From Pseudomonadota bacterium (GTDB lineage: Bacteria > Pseudomonadota > Alphaproteobacteria > Rhizobiales > Xanthobacteraceae): a stretch of 5,670 nucleotides of DNA. Location of the stretch: contig JAEYAU010000015.1 of assembly GCA_023404705.1 (NCBI GenBank), positions 1-5,670 of the forward strand, given 5' to 3'. This document shows, piece by piece, positions 1 to 5,670 of the stretch (position 1 is its first letter; each line of letters begins with the position of its first letter). Below the pieces are notes generated by a model. It searched no databases. It saw only the letters and a program-made list of their open reading frames with translations, and was not told the origin of the DNA. The position numbers and the translations under genes are program-made.

Positions 1-905
1 CTCGCGCCCGGCGCGGCGCGCAGCTCGACCAGCCGCACCGGCTCGGGCAGGGCGCCGATCCGGTTACGCTTGCCGAAGGCGACCAGCTCGGCCGTGCTTT
101 CGAACTCGGGCTGCGGCGGCCGCCCGCCGCGGCTCGCCGGCGCGAACAGGCTGCCGACGCCGTTGACGATCTTCGGGCCGTAGCGCGGGTGGTCGGGCGC
201 GAGCGCGAGGTCGTCATAGACGCGCCACGGGCGTCCGTCCTTCGCGACCTGGAGCTGGTAGGACACCGTCTCGATGCGCAGCGGCAGGACCGGATCAATC
301 AATGCCAGCGGGGCGTCGCTCTGGAGCCGGAGCGCGGCATCGTTCGTGTTCCAGACCAGCTTGCCGCTCTCCGCATCCACCGCGCTCAGCACGCGCAGCT
401 CGCGGATGATCGCGCCGCCCTTGTCCTGGATGAGCTCCACGGTGCCCGCGCGCGTGAAGCCCGCGACCGAGTCCACGACCGCGAAATCCGGCGTTGCCGT
501 GATCGCGCGCCGCGCCACGCGGCGAAGCTCGGTCAGCCGCAGGCTCAGCCCATTGCCCCAGGCGCCGCTGGACTCCGCCTCGACGCGCCACACCGGCGCT
601 CCCGCGGTTGCCTGCAGGATCGCGCTTGCGGTCTGCGCGGCCTCGCCCTCGACGCGCACCACCCAGCAGCGGCGACCGCCGTTCTCGAAGAAGGCCTTCA
701 CGACATAGGCGAGATAGCCGTGCGGGAAGAAGCCGCCGAACACCGCGTTGAACTGCTTCCAGGACTCGATCGCGACCGCGCGCCGCGCCGGCCCACGCTC
801 CGTGATGCCGACGAAGCCCGCGATGTCCGTGCGCAGCCGGCTGATGCCGCCCTGCGCGCGGTCGGCGCGTTCGATATAGGCTCCTGGTGTCTCGTAGGTG
901 GTCAT
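1..905 (-). CDS. Contractile tail sheath protein, second (compact) paralogue, 3' end outside window
   Basis: This reading frame starts at the ATG at 905-903 and stays open for 301 codons to the window edge, so the C-terminus is missing. It is recognised as a phage-tail/eCIS sheath protein. The N-terminus (residues about 5-85) has the family pattern TPGAYIE, then DIAGFVGITERGPA, then FGGFF and FFENGGRRCWVVRV, which aligns directly with the start of the longer sheath upstream. A conserved GAWGN motif follows at about 114-118, then a single beta-rich module at about 140-210, then LAPDHPRY at about 235-242. Sheath subunits polymerise around the inner tube and contract to drive it into a target. 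The start lies 15 bases after the stop of the tube gene, and only a weak Shine-Dalgarno is visible (an AAGGG overlapping the tube stop, too far from the ATG), so coupling to tube translation is plausible. Compared with its paralogue it lacks about 410 inserted residues. Identification as a sheath is strong; its specific role (main, basal or distal sheath) cannot be told. Confidence 0.93.
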   Translation of the reverse strand, partial: MTTYETPGAYIERADRAQGGISRLRTDIAGFVGITERGPARRAVAIESWKQFNAVFGGFFPHGYLAYVVKAFFENGGRRCWVVRVEGEAAQTASAILQATAGAPVWRVEAESSGAWGNGLSLRLTELRRVARRAITATPDFAVVDSVAGFTRAGTVELIQDKGGAIIRELRVLSAVDAESGKLVWNTNDAALRLQSDAPLALIDPVLPLRIETVSYQLQVAKDGRPWRVYDDLALAPDHPRYGPKIVNGVGSLFAPASRGGRPPQPEFESTAELVAFGKRNRIGALPEPVRLVELRAAPGA

Positions 906-920
906 CGGAGAGCGCGGCCC

Positions 921-1361
921 TTACATCTCGAGCGTGAGGCCTTCGTGGACGAGCTCCACGGACTCCATGGCCACCTCGTTGCCGCTCGCTTTGAAGGCAG
1001 GCCCTTCGATTTTGTTGATCCACACGTTCTCGGCGTGCCAGCGCATCACCGGCTCGCGCGCCTCGTTCATCAATACGATGGTGACGTTGCGGCGATCGGG
1101 CTCGCCGTTCATGATGTTGTTGTACCATTTCCACAGCGTGTTATCGGGCGTGTAGCCGCGCTTGAGCGTGAGGTTCGTGTATTTGCGCAAGCCCACCAGC
1201 TTGCGCACATTGCGCTGCAGGTCGGTGCCCTCGCGGTAGTCCACCGCATCGCCCTCGGCGGTCAGGCCGCCGACCTCCGAGAATGCGCCGCTCGGTATGC
1301 CATCGATCTCGATGGAGAAGTTGTAGGCGCGAAATGGATCGTTCCGTTTGTCGGTCGCCAT
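921..1361 (-). CDS. Inner tail tube protein (T4 gp19/Hcp-like, eCIS tube)
   Basis: This is a complete 146-aa protein (ATG to TAA) of the conserved phage-tail-region family that includes T4 gp19-like tube proteins and the Afp1/Pvc1-type tube. The family signature is clear: NDPFRAYNFSIEIDGI at about residues 7-22, FSEVGGL at 28-34, a basic stretch with the motif LKRGYTPDNTLWKWYNNI at about 66-83, and a C-terminal strand ending in ELVHEGLTLEM. The length is normal for the family. Subunits form hexameric rings that stack into the rigid tube pushed out on contraction. The start is supported by an AGGAG at 1373-1369, seven bases before the ATG. It lies 63 bases downstream of the long sheath gene and 15 bases upstream of the compact sheath gene, so tube and sheath subunits are co-encoded. 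No signal peptide or membrane segment is visible, as expected for a particle assembled in the cytoplasm. Whether it is the main tube subunit or a baseplate-proximal tube initiator cannot be decided here. Confidence 0.96.
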   Translation of the reverse strand: MATDKRNDPFRAYNFSIEIDGIPSGAFSEVGGLTAEGDAVDYREGTDLQRNVRKLVGLRKYTNLTLKRGYTPDNTLWKWYNNIMNGEPDRRNVTIVLMNEAREPVMRWHAENVWINKIEGPAFKASGNEVAMESVELVHEGLTLEM

Positions 1362-1424
1362 CTTGGCTCTCCTGTTGCGCTCGCGCTGAAAGCGGCGCGC
1401 TGACGCCTCACGTGATCTCTTGCG
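1362..1424 (-). other. 63-base spacer between long sheath and tube genes
   Basis: This is the longest non-coding stretch in the window. Besides the tube Shine-Dalgarno it contains a direct repeat of CGCGCTGA (plus strand 1382-1389 and 1396-1403) and the 8-base palindrome TCACGTGA (1408-1415). A weak GC stem (minus-strand CGCGC pairing with GCGCG around an 8-base loop) can be drawn, but no T-run follows. I see no convincing promoter or terminator, so read-through from sheath to tube is expected. Confidence 0.5.
1369..1373 (-). promoter_or_regulatory. Shine-Dalgarno of the tube gene
   Basis: The minus strand reads AGGAG seven bases before the ATG at 1361. It gives the tube its own strong initiation site, which suits a protein needed in many copies. 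Confidence 0.8.
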
Positions 1425-4400
1425 TCATTCCTCGGCGTGCGCCGTCCACAGGCCGATGCGCACGATCACGAATTCCGCCGGCTTCACGGGTGCGACGCCG
1501 ACCAGGCAGATCAGGCGCCCCTGGTCGATGTCCGTCTGCGTCATGGTGGTGCGGTCGCACTTGACGAAGAACGCTTCCTCGACGCGGGTGCCCTCGAGCG
1601 CGCCGTTGCGCCAGACCTGGGTGAGGAAGTTGCTCACCGAGCGGCGCACGCGCGCCCACAGCGGCTCGGCATTGGGCTCGAACACGACCCATTGCAGGCC
1701 ACGGTCGATCGACGCCTCGATGAAGATCAGCAGGCGCCGCACGTTGACGTATTTCCAATCCGAGTCGCTGGTGATGACGCGCCCGCCATAGACGCGGATG
1801 CCGCGATTGTTGGAGCGGAAGTCGCGGATCACGTTGATGTTGACCGGATAGGGATTGAGGATGTCGTGCTGCTCCTTGTTGAGCAGCCGCTGCAGGCCGG
1901 TGACGCCGCGCACCACCTCGTTGGCGGGCGCCTTGTGCACGCCGCGTTCGATATCGGTGCGCGCGTAGATCCCGACCATGTGACCGGAGGGCGGCACCGG
2001 ATAATCGGCCGGCAGCGCCGGATTGAGCGGGTAGGGCTCCGGAATGACGAGCCACGGATGGTAGAGCGCCGCATATTTGGTGTCGAACTGCTGGCGCTGC
2101 ACCTGCACGTTGGTCATCGTGTCGGCGGGCGGCGGCGTGCCGTCGAGCACCGCGAAGCGGTAGCGGGCGAGCTCGCAGTGATTGATCAGCGCCGCCTGCA
2201 TGGGGACGGAGGTCCGCCCAGGCGCCGCGACGATGCTGATGTCCTCGATGTTGCGCAGGGTGAACAGGCCGGTGCGCTGGTCGGGCTCGATATTGTCGGC
2301 GCCGATATAGATCGGGTCGGTGACGGCGCCGAGGGCATCGTCGCCCCGCGACAGGCGCAGCAGGATCAGCCGCCGCGTGCCGTCGGGCCTGGTCTCGTAG
2401 TCAGCGACCGGGCCCGCGCGCAGGCCGGTGCCGGGCGAGAGATCGCGCACGCGGATATAGGCGGACTCGCCTTCCGAGCGGCGGTCGCTCTTGCGCAGGT
2501 CACGACCCGCATCGTCCATCGTGAGCGCCGGGTTGGTCGTGTCCCAGGTCGCGCCGATGATGCGCTCGAAGTAGCGGCTGTGGCGCGGATCGAGGGAGAG
2601 CGCGGCGAACACCTCGCGGTCGATCGCCGTGTTGTTGCGCGAGGGGTTCGCGGGGTCCGGCTGGCGCAGCAGCTCGACCACGAAGCGATACTCGCGCGAA
2701 CGCACCGCGTTGTTGACGGCGGCGGTTCCGGGGAGCGCCGTCGTGGCCTCGAGCGTGATCAGGTAATTGTTCTGGCGGTCGATCGCCTGCACCTTGTGGG
2801 CGGTCTCGATGCCGCCCGCATCGGTCACGACCAGCTCGGTGCCGGCCTCGACTCCGGCTGCGGAGTTGAGACGCAGGCTGGTGCCGGAGACGATCTGCCG
2901 GATCGTGGTCGTCAGGAGCGGCTGCGGCATCACCTCGGCGCCGACCTGCAGGCGGTTGCCCCAGATGCCGGCGTCGAGCGCGCGCACCTCGATCATCGGC
3001 GTACGCGTGACCAGGGCTTCGCCCGCCGCATGCGGCAGGTCGAGCGGCAGGTCGAGCGGCACGTTGCGCGGCGCGAGCGCGACCGTTGCAGCACTGGCCA
3101 GTTGATAGAACGCGTTTCCGCCGGGCGGCGTCACGCGAACGATGTTGCCGGCCGCGATCGCCCCGGCGGCCGCGACGACGACGAGACTCGTGGCATTCAT
3201 CGCATTGCCGATCGCGAGCGTGGTCGCGAAGGTCGTGGCCAGCGGAGAGACGAAGCGGAAGATGACGTTGGCCATGGCCGGGTGCGTCTGCCGCAGGGCG
3301 CTGCGCAGCACGAGCGGTCCAGGATTGTTGCCGGGCGCTGTGGCCGGCATCGACGCGATCTCGGCGAATTCGGCATCCGCGCCGATCCCGATCTGGACGA
3401 CGTCGTTGACCTTCATGGTCGAGCGGTTCGAGACCTGAATGACGTTGGTGTTCGCGAGCGCCTCCGCGGTGAGGTCGTAGGACGGCGGCGTCGCCGGCGC
3501 GATCGTGACGACTTCCACGAGAGAGCCGGCCGGGTAGTCCGCATAGGTCGGCTTGTCGAGACCGAGCCGCGAGAGGGTGCCGATCTGCCGATACTCGACG
3601 CGATCGGGATTGGTGTGGGCGAACATGAGGAAGTTGCCGGGCGCGAGACCCGCGATGCTCGCCACGTTGACGACCGACGCGCCGGCCGCAACGCCACCTG
3701 CCGCGACCTGTGTGGGTGGCGGCGCCCCCGGAACCGTGATCTCCTGGCGATGCACCTGTGTGGCCGGAACCGCGCGATGTTGCAGCTGGAGAGGCGCGCG
3801 CAGCGGCACGACGTTGCCGGCCGGCGGACCGCCGACCACGATATATTCGGCGTCGTTGCCCGCGGCGCCGATGCGTAACAGGTCGCCGGCCGCGAGCACT
3901 GGATTGAATACCGCGTTCACCAGCGTGATGCTCGTCGCTCCCGCGGCGGCATCGCTCTGCAGCGTCGAGGAATGCGTCTCGCCGGCCGTGACGTCATCCA
4001 CGATCGCCCGACGCTCCACGTTCTGCCCCGCCGCATGCTCGAACGACAGCGGCATCCCGAGCGCGAGCACCGAGGCCGTCGTGAGCGCCGCGTTGATGGT
4101 GCGGAATTCCGCACCCGTGCCGCTGCCGATCTGGATCGTGTCGGTCGCCGCAAAGCCGGCGCCGTCGGCCACGATTACGCTCATTGCGGCGGTGGCTGCC
4201 GAGGACAGGAGCTGCGTGCTGGCGGGCGCCGTCGCGTCCGGCTGGACCAGCGGCCGGCGTGCGACTGCCGCGGCTCCGGGATCGAGCACGCGCGTGATGA
4301 ACACGCGCTTGCCGCCATTGGTGAAGAAGCCCTCGACCGCGTGCGGCAGGTAGCAGCGCTCCGCATCGAACACGTCGGGGTCGAGATAGCCGCCGAACCA

Positions 4401-4562
4401 GCGCTGATACTCGCCGTTGCTGGTGACGAGGATCGGCACATTGACCGGACCACGTTCGGTCATGCCGATCATGCCGGCCGTGCTGGTGGAGACGCCTTCG
4501 ATCGGCTTTGAGCCGGTATCGACCTCTTCCACGTAGACTGCAGGAGCGAGGTATTCAGGCAT
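1425..4562 (-). CDS. Contractile tail sheath protein with large modular insertion (1045 aa)
   Basis: The N-terminal sheath segment (residues 1-93) contains YLAPAVYVEEVDTG, AGMIGMTERGPV, WFGGYL and FFTNGGKRVFITRVL. The C-terminal half is equally typical: LDPRHSRYFERIIG at about 657-670, PPSGHMVGIYARTDIERGVH at 857-876, NEVVRGVTGLQ at 881-891, FRSNNRGIRVYGGRVI at 915-930, QWVVFEPNAEPLW at 957-969, EEAFFVKCD at 995-1003 and GVAPVKPAEFVIVRI at 1022-1036. The family's conserved WGN is at 534-536. Between the N-terminal domain and WGN lie five tandem beta-rich modules (about 115-520), and a sixth follows at about 553-622. At 1045 aa it is far longer than the few-hundred-residue sheaths usual in eCIS and contractile tails. 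The ATG has an AGGAG at 4573-4569, six bases upstream, and starts 19 bases after the preceding gene's stop. It should form the contractile outer sleeve, with the insertion probably exposed on the outer surface (inference). Sheath identity is very secure; the function of the insertion is unknown. Confidence 0.95.
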   Translation of the reverse strand: MPEYLAPAVYVEEVDTGSKPIEGVSTSTAGMIGMTERGPVNVPILVTSNGEYQRWFGGYLDPDVFDAERCYLPHAVEGFFTNGGKRVFITRVLDPGAAAVARRPLVQPDATAPASTQLLSSAATAAMSVIVADGAGFAATDTIQIGSGTGAEFRTINAALTTASVLALGMPLSFEHAAGQNVERRAIVDDVTAGETHSSTLQSDAAAGATSITLVNAVFNPVLAAGDLLRIGAAGNDAEYIVVGGPPAGNVVPLRAPLQLQHRAVPATQVHRQEITVPGAPPPTQVAAGGVAAGASVVNVASIAGLAPGNFLMFAHTNPDRVEYRQIGTLSRLGLDKPTYADYPAGSLVEVVTIAPATPPSYDLTAEALANTNVIQVSNRSTMKVNDVVQIGIGADAEFAEIASMPATAPGNNPGPLVLRSALRQTHPAMANVIFRFVSPLATTFATTLAIGNAMNATSLVVVAAAGAIAAGNIVRVTPPGGNAFYQLASAATVALAPRNVPLDLPLDLPHAAGEALVTRTPMIEVRALDAGIWGNRLQVGAEVMPQPLLTTTIRQIVSGTSLRLNSAAGVEAGTELVVTDAGGIETAHKVQAIDRQNNYLITLEATTALPGTAAVNNAVRSREYRFVVELLRQPDPANPSRNNTAIDREVFAALSLDPRHSRYFERIIGATWDTTNPALTMDDAGRDLRKSDRRSEGESAYIRVRDLSPGTGLRAGPVADYETRPDGTRRLILLRLSRGDDALGAVTDPIYIGADNIEPDQRTGLFTLRNIEDISIVAAPGRTSVPMQAALINHCELARYRFAVLDGTPPPADTMTNVQVQRQQFDTKYAALYHPWLVIPEPYPLNPALPADYPVPPSGHMVGIYARTDIERGVHKAPANEVVRGVTGLQRLLNKEQHDILNPYPVNINVIRDFRSNNRGIRVYGGRVITSDSDWKYVNVRRLLIFIEASIDRGLQWVVFEPNAEPLWARVRRSVSNFLTQVWRNGALEGTRVEEAFFVKCDRTTMTQTDIDQGRLICLVGVAPVKPAEFVIVRIGLWTAHAEE
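2697..2906 (-). repeat. Sixth module of the long sheath, at the position shared with the compact sheath
   Basis: Residues about 553-622 of the long sheath repeat the module pattern (SGTSLRLNSAAGVEAGTELVV, then HKVQAIDRQNNYLITLE, then ALPGTAAV). This copy sits between the conserved WGN motif and the strand EYRFVVEL. The compact sheath has a similar-length segment at the same place (about 98 residues from WGN to SYQLQV, against about 90 here). It therefore looks like part of the standard architecture of this sheath type and not part of the added block. Confidence 0.7.
3003..4220 (-). repeat. Five tandem diverged beta-rich modules inside the long sheath
   Basis: Five protein-level repeats of about 71-78 residues lie end to end, at approximately 4220-4005, 3971-3741, 3713-3501, 3482-3249 and 3236-3003. 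The shared pattern is a start like LxSxAxAGAtSIxV, then a small hydrophobic residue plus GF or similar, then xAGDxLxIGxG, then AEyrxI, then a strand ending in PLxLxHAAGxxV. Examples are GFAATDTIQIGSGTGAEF (module 1), VLAAGDLLRIGAAGNDAEY (module 2) and VNDVVQIGIGADAEF (module 4). The copies are strongly diverged in protein and DNA, so this is an old expansion rather than a recent tandem duplication. The pattern resembles small beta-sandwich modules common in bacterial surface and secreted proteins, although I cannot name a family. Boundaries are approximate. Confidence 0.82.
3033..3061 (-). repeat. Perfect 12-bp tandem repeat within sheath module 5
   Basis: The plus-strand unit cggcaggtcgag occurs twice exactly (3033-3044, 3045-3056), followed by five bases of a third copy. 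It is in frame and encodes the doubled LDLP in PLDLPLDLPHAAG. The other modules have a single PLxLxH at this point, so this looks like a four-residue slippage duplication. Confidence 0.85.
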
Positions 4563-4568
4563 GGCGCT

Positions 4569-4573
4569 CTCCT
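4569..4573 (-). promoter_or_regulatory. Shine-Dalgarno of the long sheath gene
   Basis: The minus strand reads AGGAG six bases before the ATG at 4562. It lies in the 19-base gap after the upstream gene's stop and fixes the sheath start. Confidence 0.8.
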
Positions 4574-4581
4574 CGAGACGT

Positions 4582-5670
4582 CTAGCTCACCGTGACGTCG
4601 ACGCGGTTTTCGAAGCTGTCGTAGTCGGGCACGAACTCGATGGCCTTGCTCGCGGGGGAGCCCGAGTCCTTCGCGAACAACTCGATCTTCCCGGCGCGCG
4701 TGATCGGTGGCAGCCGATAGAAGCCGTCGGCGTCGGTCGTCGCCGCCAGCACGTCGATGCGATGAAAGGACTGCACGACGGGCGGGCCGGGATCGAACAC
4801 GCGCACCTGGTGCGAGCCGGTGATGCCGGATGCATCGAACAGCACGGCCTCGTCGCCGGCCGCGACCGCGTAGTTGAGTGCGATCGGCGCGCCGGGCGCC
4901 GGTCCGAGCAGCCGCCGGACCATGCGATTGCGCTTGTGGTCGAGGGCGAGCGGCTGGTTGACGACCACGCGCGCCCAGTCGCTCGCGGAGCCCGACAGGG
5001 TGATGGAGCGGATCACGAAGATTTCGCGCCGGCCCGCATCGTCGGCATCGACCGCGATCACGTCGTTGACGCCGAGGCCGACCGCATTGGAGAGGCGCAG
5101 CGCCGTGTCGCCGGCGCCTGCGTCATCGAGCAGCGTCTTCGGGCTGGTGGCGCCGTCGACCGCGCGGTTCTCGATCCTGATCTCACCGGTGCCCGGAATA
5201 TCCGCATAGGCGGCCGGCCACAGCGCGGCGATTGGCACATCCCATGGCACGCCTGGCACCGGGCCCCCTGGCACCGGCAGCTCGGGATCCACGATGGTGC
5301 CGGCCGGCGGGATCTCGCGCCAGATCTTGCTGACCCGCACGCTGGCGCCGGCGAGCGGCGCCGTCACGGTGCCGGTGCGCTTGAGCACGCGTCCCGCGAT
5401 GGTCACGGGCCGCCGGCGCAGTGCGAGCAGCTGATCGGCCGGCAAGGGCTGCACCGGGCTGCCTGCCGGGTAGGGGAAGCCCACGGCCTGCTGCAGCGTG
5501 ACCTGGTTCGCCCCCGGACCGAGCGCCGCGATCACGCCGAGCTCCGCGCGCGAGCCGTCGAGGCTACCGAACAGCAGGCGCTGCCCGGGCTGCAGGTTGG
5601 CGCTCGAGTTGAGCGTCACGACCGCCGCGGTCGCTGCGCTCGCGAGCGTGCGCCGCGCGCAGGCGAAGCG
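4582..5670 (-). CDS. Partial protein with carboxypeptidase-regulatory-like domain and two sheath-type modules; N-terminus outside window
   Basis: The frame is open from the window edge to the TAG at 4584-4582, giving 362 visible codons. A GTG at 5619 could be read as a start, but the 17 codons before it are open and complete the opening strand of a repeat module (TLASAATAAVVTLNSSANLQ), so the gene very likely begins outside the window. Visible parts, counted from the edge, are: module A at about 8-76; the start of a carboxypeptidase-regulatory-like beta-sandwich (VTIAGRVLKR, then PLAGASVRV) at about 89-113; a Pro/Gly-rich stretch at about 120-145; module B at about 178-254; and the resumed sandwich with the hallmark TTDADGFYRLPPI at about 311-323, to the end. 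Proteins with this domain occur beside sheath genes in some contractile injection clusters; a link to a Pvc16/DUF4255-type tail-terminator protein is possible, but the part that would show it is missing. I infer a structural, assembly or surface-adhesion role. No catalytic residues are seen, and the domain name does not imply peptidase activity. Confidence 0.8.
   Translation of the reverse strand, partial: RFACARRTLASAATAAVVTLNSSANLQPGQRLLFGSLDGSRAELGVIAALGPGANQVTLQQAVGFPYPAGSPVQPLPADQLLALRRRPVTIAGRVLKRTGTVTAPLAGASVRVSKIWREIPPAGTIVDPELPVPGGPVPGVPWDVPIAALWPAAYADIPGTGEIRIENRAVDGATSPKTLLDDAGAGDTALRLSNAVGLGVNDVIAVDADDAGRREIFVIRSITLSGSASDWARVVVNQPLALDHKRNRMVRRLLGPAPGAPIALNYAVAAGDEAVLFDASGITGSHQVRVFDPGPPVVQSFHRIDVLAATTDADGFYRLPPITRAGKIELFAKDSGSPASKAIEFVPDYDSFENRVDVTVS
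4909..5139 (-). repeat. Module B in the carboxypeptidase-like protein
   Basis: Codons about 178-254 from the edge (KTLLDDAGAGDTALRLSNAV, GLGVNDVIAVDADDAGRREI, VVVNQPLALDHKRNRMV) follow the same module pattern as in the long sheath, including GVNDVIAVDA against KVNDVVQIGI in sheath module 4. It lies between the two parts of the carboxypeptidase-like sandwich, as if inserted into one of its loops. Confidence 0.68.
5443..5649 (-). repeat. Module A in the carboxypeptidase-like protein
   Basis: Codons 8-76 from the edge read TLASAATAAVVTLNSSANLQ, PGQRLLFG, RAELGVIAAL, VTLQQAVGFPYPAGSPV. This matches the first sheath module (LLSSAATAAMSVIV, TDTIQIGSG, AEFRTINAAL, PLSFEHAAGQNV) element by element. 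The match spans the GTG at 5619 and is the main reason to reject that codon as the gene's start. Confidence 0.72.

Noticed and set aside
295..1134. A minus-strand frame of 279 codons overlapping the tube and compact sheath in another register
   Set aside because: It is Arg/Gly/Ala-rich without motifs, while the competing frames on the same strand encode a recognisable tube and a recognisable sheath.
189..1403. An open frame of 404 codons on the plus strand opposite the compact sheath and tube
   Set aside because: It has low-complexity Arg/Ala/His-rich composition and no motif, and it spans two clear minus-strand genes and the spacer between them. It is a GC-driven shadow.
1378..1415. GC-rich stem, CGCGCTGA direct repeat and TCACGTGA palindrome between sheath and tube genes, as a terminator or operator
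   Set aside because: The stem is about 5 bp with no following T-run, and short GC repeats and palindromes are expected by chance at this composition.
1437..3878. An open frame of 813 codons on the plus strand opposite the long sheath
   Set aside because: Its product is dominated by Arg, Asp, His, Gly and Val with no recognisable domain. It lies wholly antisense to a gene with unmistakable sheath motifs, and such frames are expected opposite high-GC coding sequence.
3003..4220. The modular block as a separate inserted gene or mobile element
   Set aside because: The frame is continuous through the block, with no terminal inverted repeats, target-site duplication or change in strand. It is part of one protein.
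3972..4511. Plus-strand open frames opposite the sheath N-terminus and the modules
   Set aside because: They are antisense to conserved sheath segments, have no convincing ribosome binding site and show no family features.
4582..5670. Peptidase activity for the upstream protein because of its carboxypeptidase-like domain
   Set aside because: The domain is the non-catalytic transthyretin-like fold named after carboxypeptidases; no zinc-binding or catalytic motif is visible.

Overview
The window is GC-rich (about two-thirds G+C by eye). All four genes I can support are on the minus strand, packed head to tail with gaps of about 15 to 63 bases. Their products identify it as part of a contractile phage-tail-like particle cluster. 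The most likely kind is an extracellular contractile injection system (eCIS, the Afp/PVC-like group), although a contractile tailocin or prophage tail cannot be excluded from this stretch alone. The base composition and codon use would suit a high-GC proteobacterium or a similar environmental bacterium. Nothing here fixes the taxon.

In transcription order (high to low coordinates) the layout is as follows. (1) 5670-4582 holds the C-terminal part of a protein with a carboxypeptidase-regulatory-like (prealbumin-type beta-sandwich) domain; its N-terminus lies outside the window. (2) 4562-1425 is a very long tail sheath protein of 1045 aa. (3) 1361-921 is a 146-aa inner tube protein of the T4 gp19/Hcp-like family. 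(4) 905-1 is the first 301 codons of a second, more compact tail sheath paralogue that runs off the window edge.

The genes should work together in one assembly. The tube protein stacks into the rigid inner tube and the sheath paralogues form the contractile sleeve around it. The first protein is likely an accessory or surface/assembly factor. Shine-Dalgarno sequences precede the long sheath and the tube. The second sheath has only a poor one and may depend on translational coupling to the tube gene. I see no promoter or terminator, so this looks like the interior of an operon.

The most unusual feature is a diverged beta-rich module of about 70-78 residues. It occurs five times in tandem as an insertion of about 410 residues in the long sheath, once more further on in that sheath at a position also occupied in the compact sheath, and twice in the upstream protein, where one copy appears to split the carboxypeptidase-like domain. 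The modules probably decorate the outside of the particle, but that is inference.
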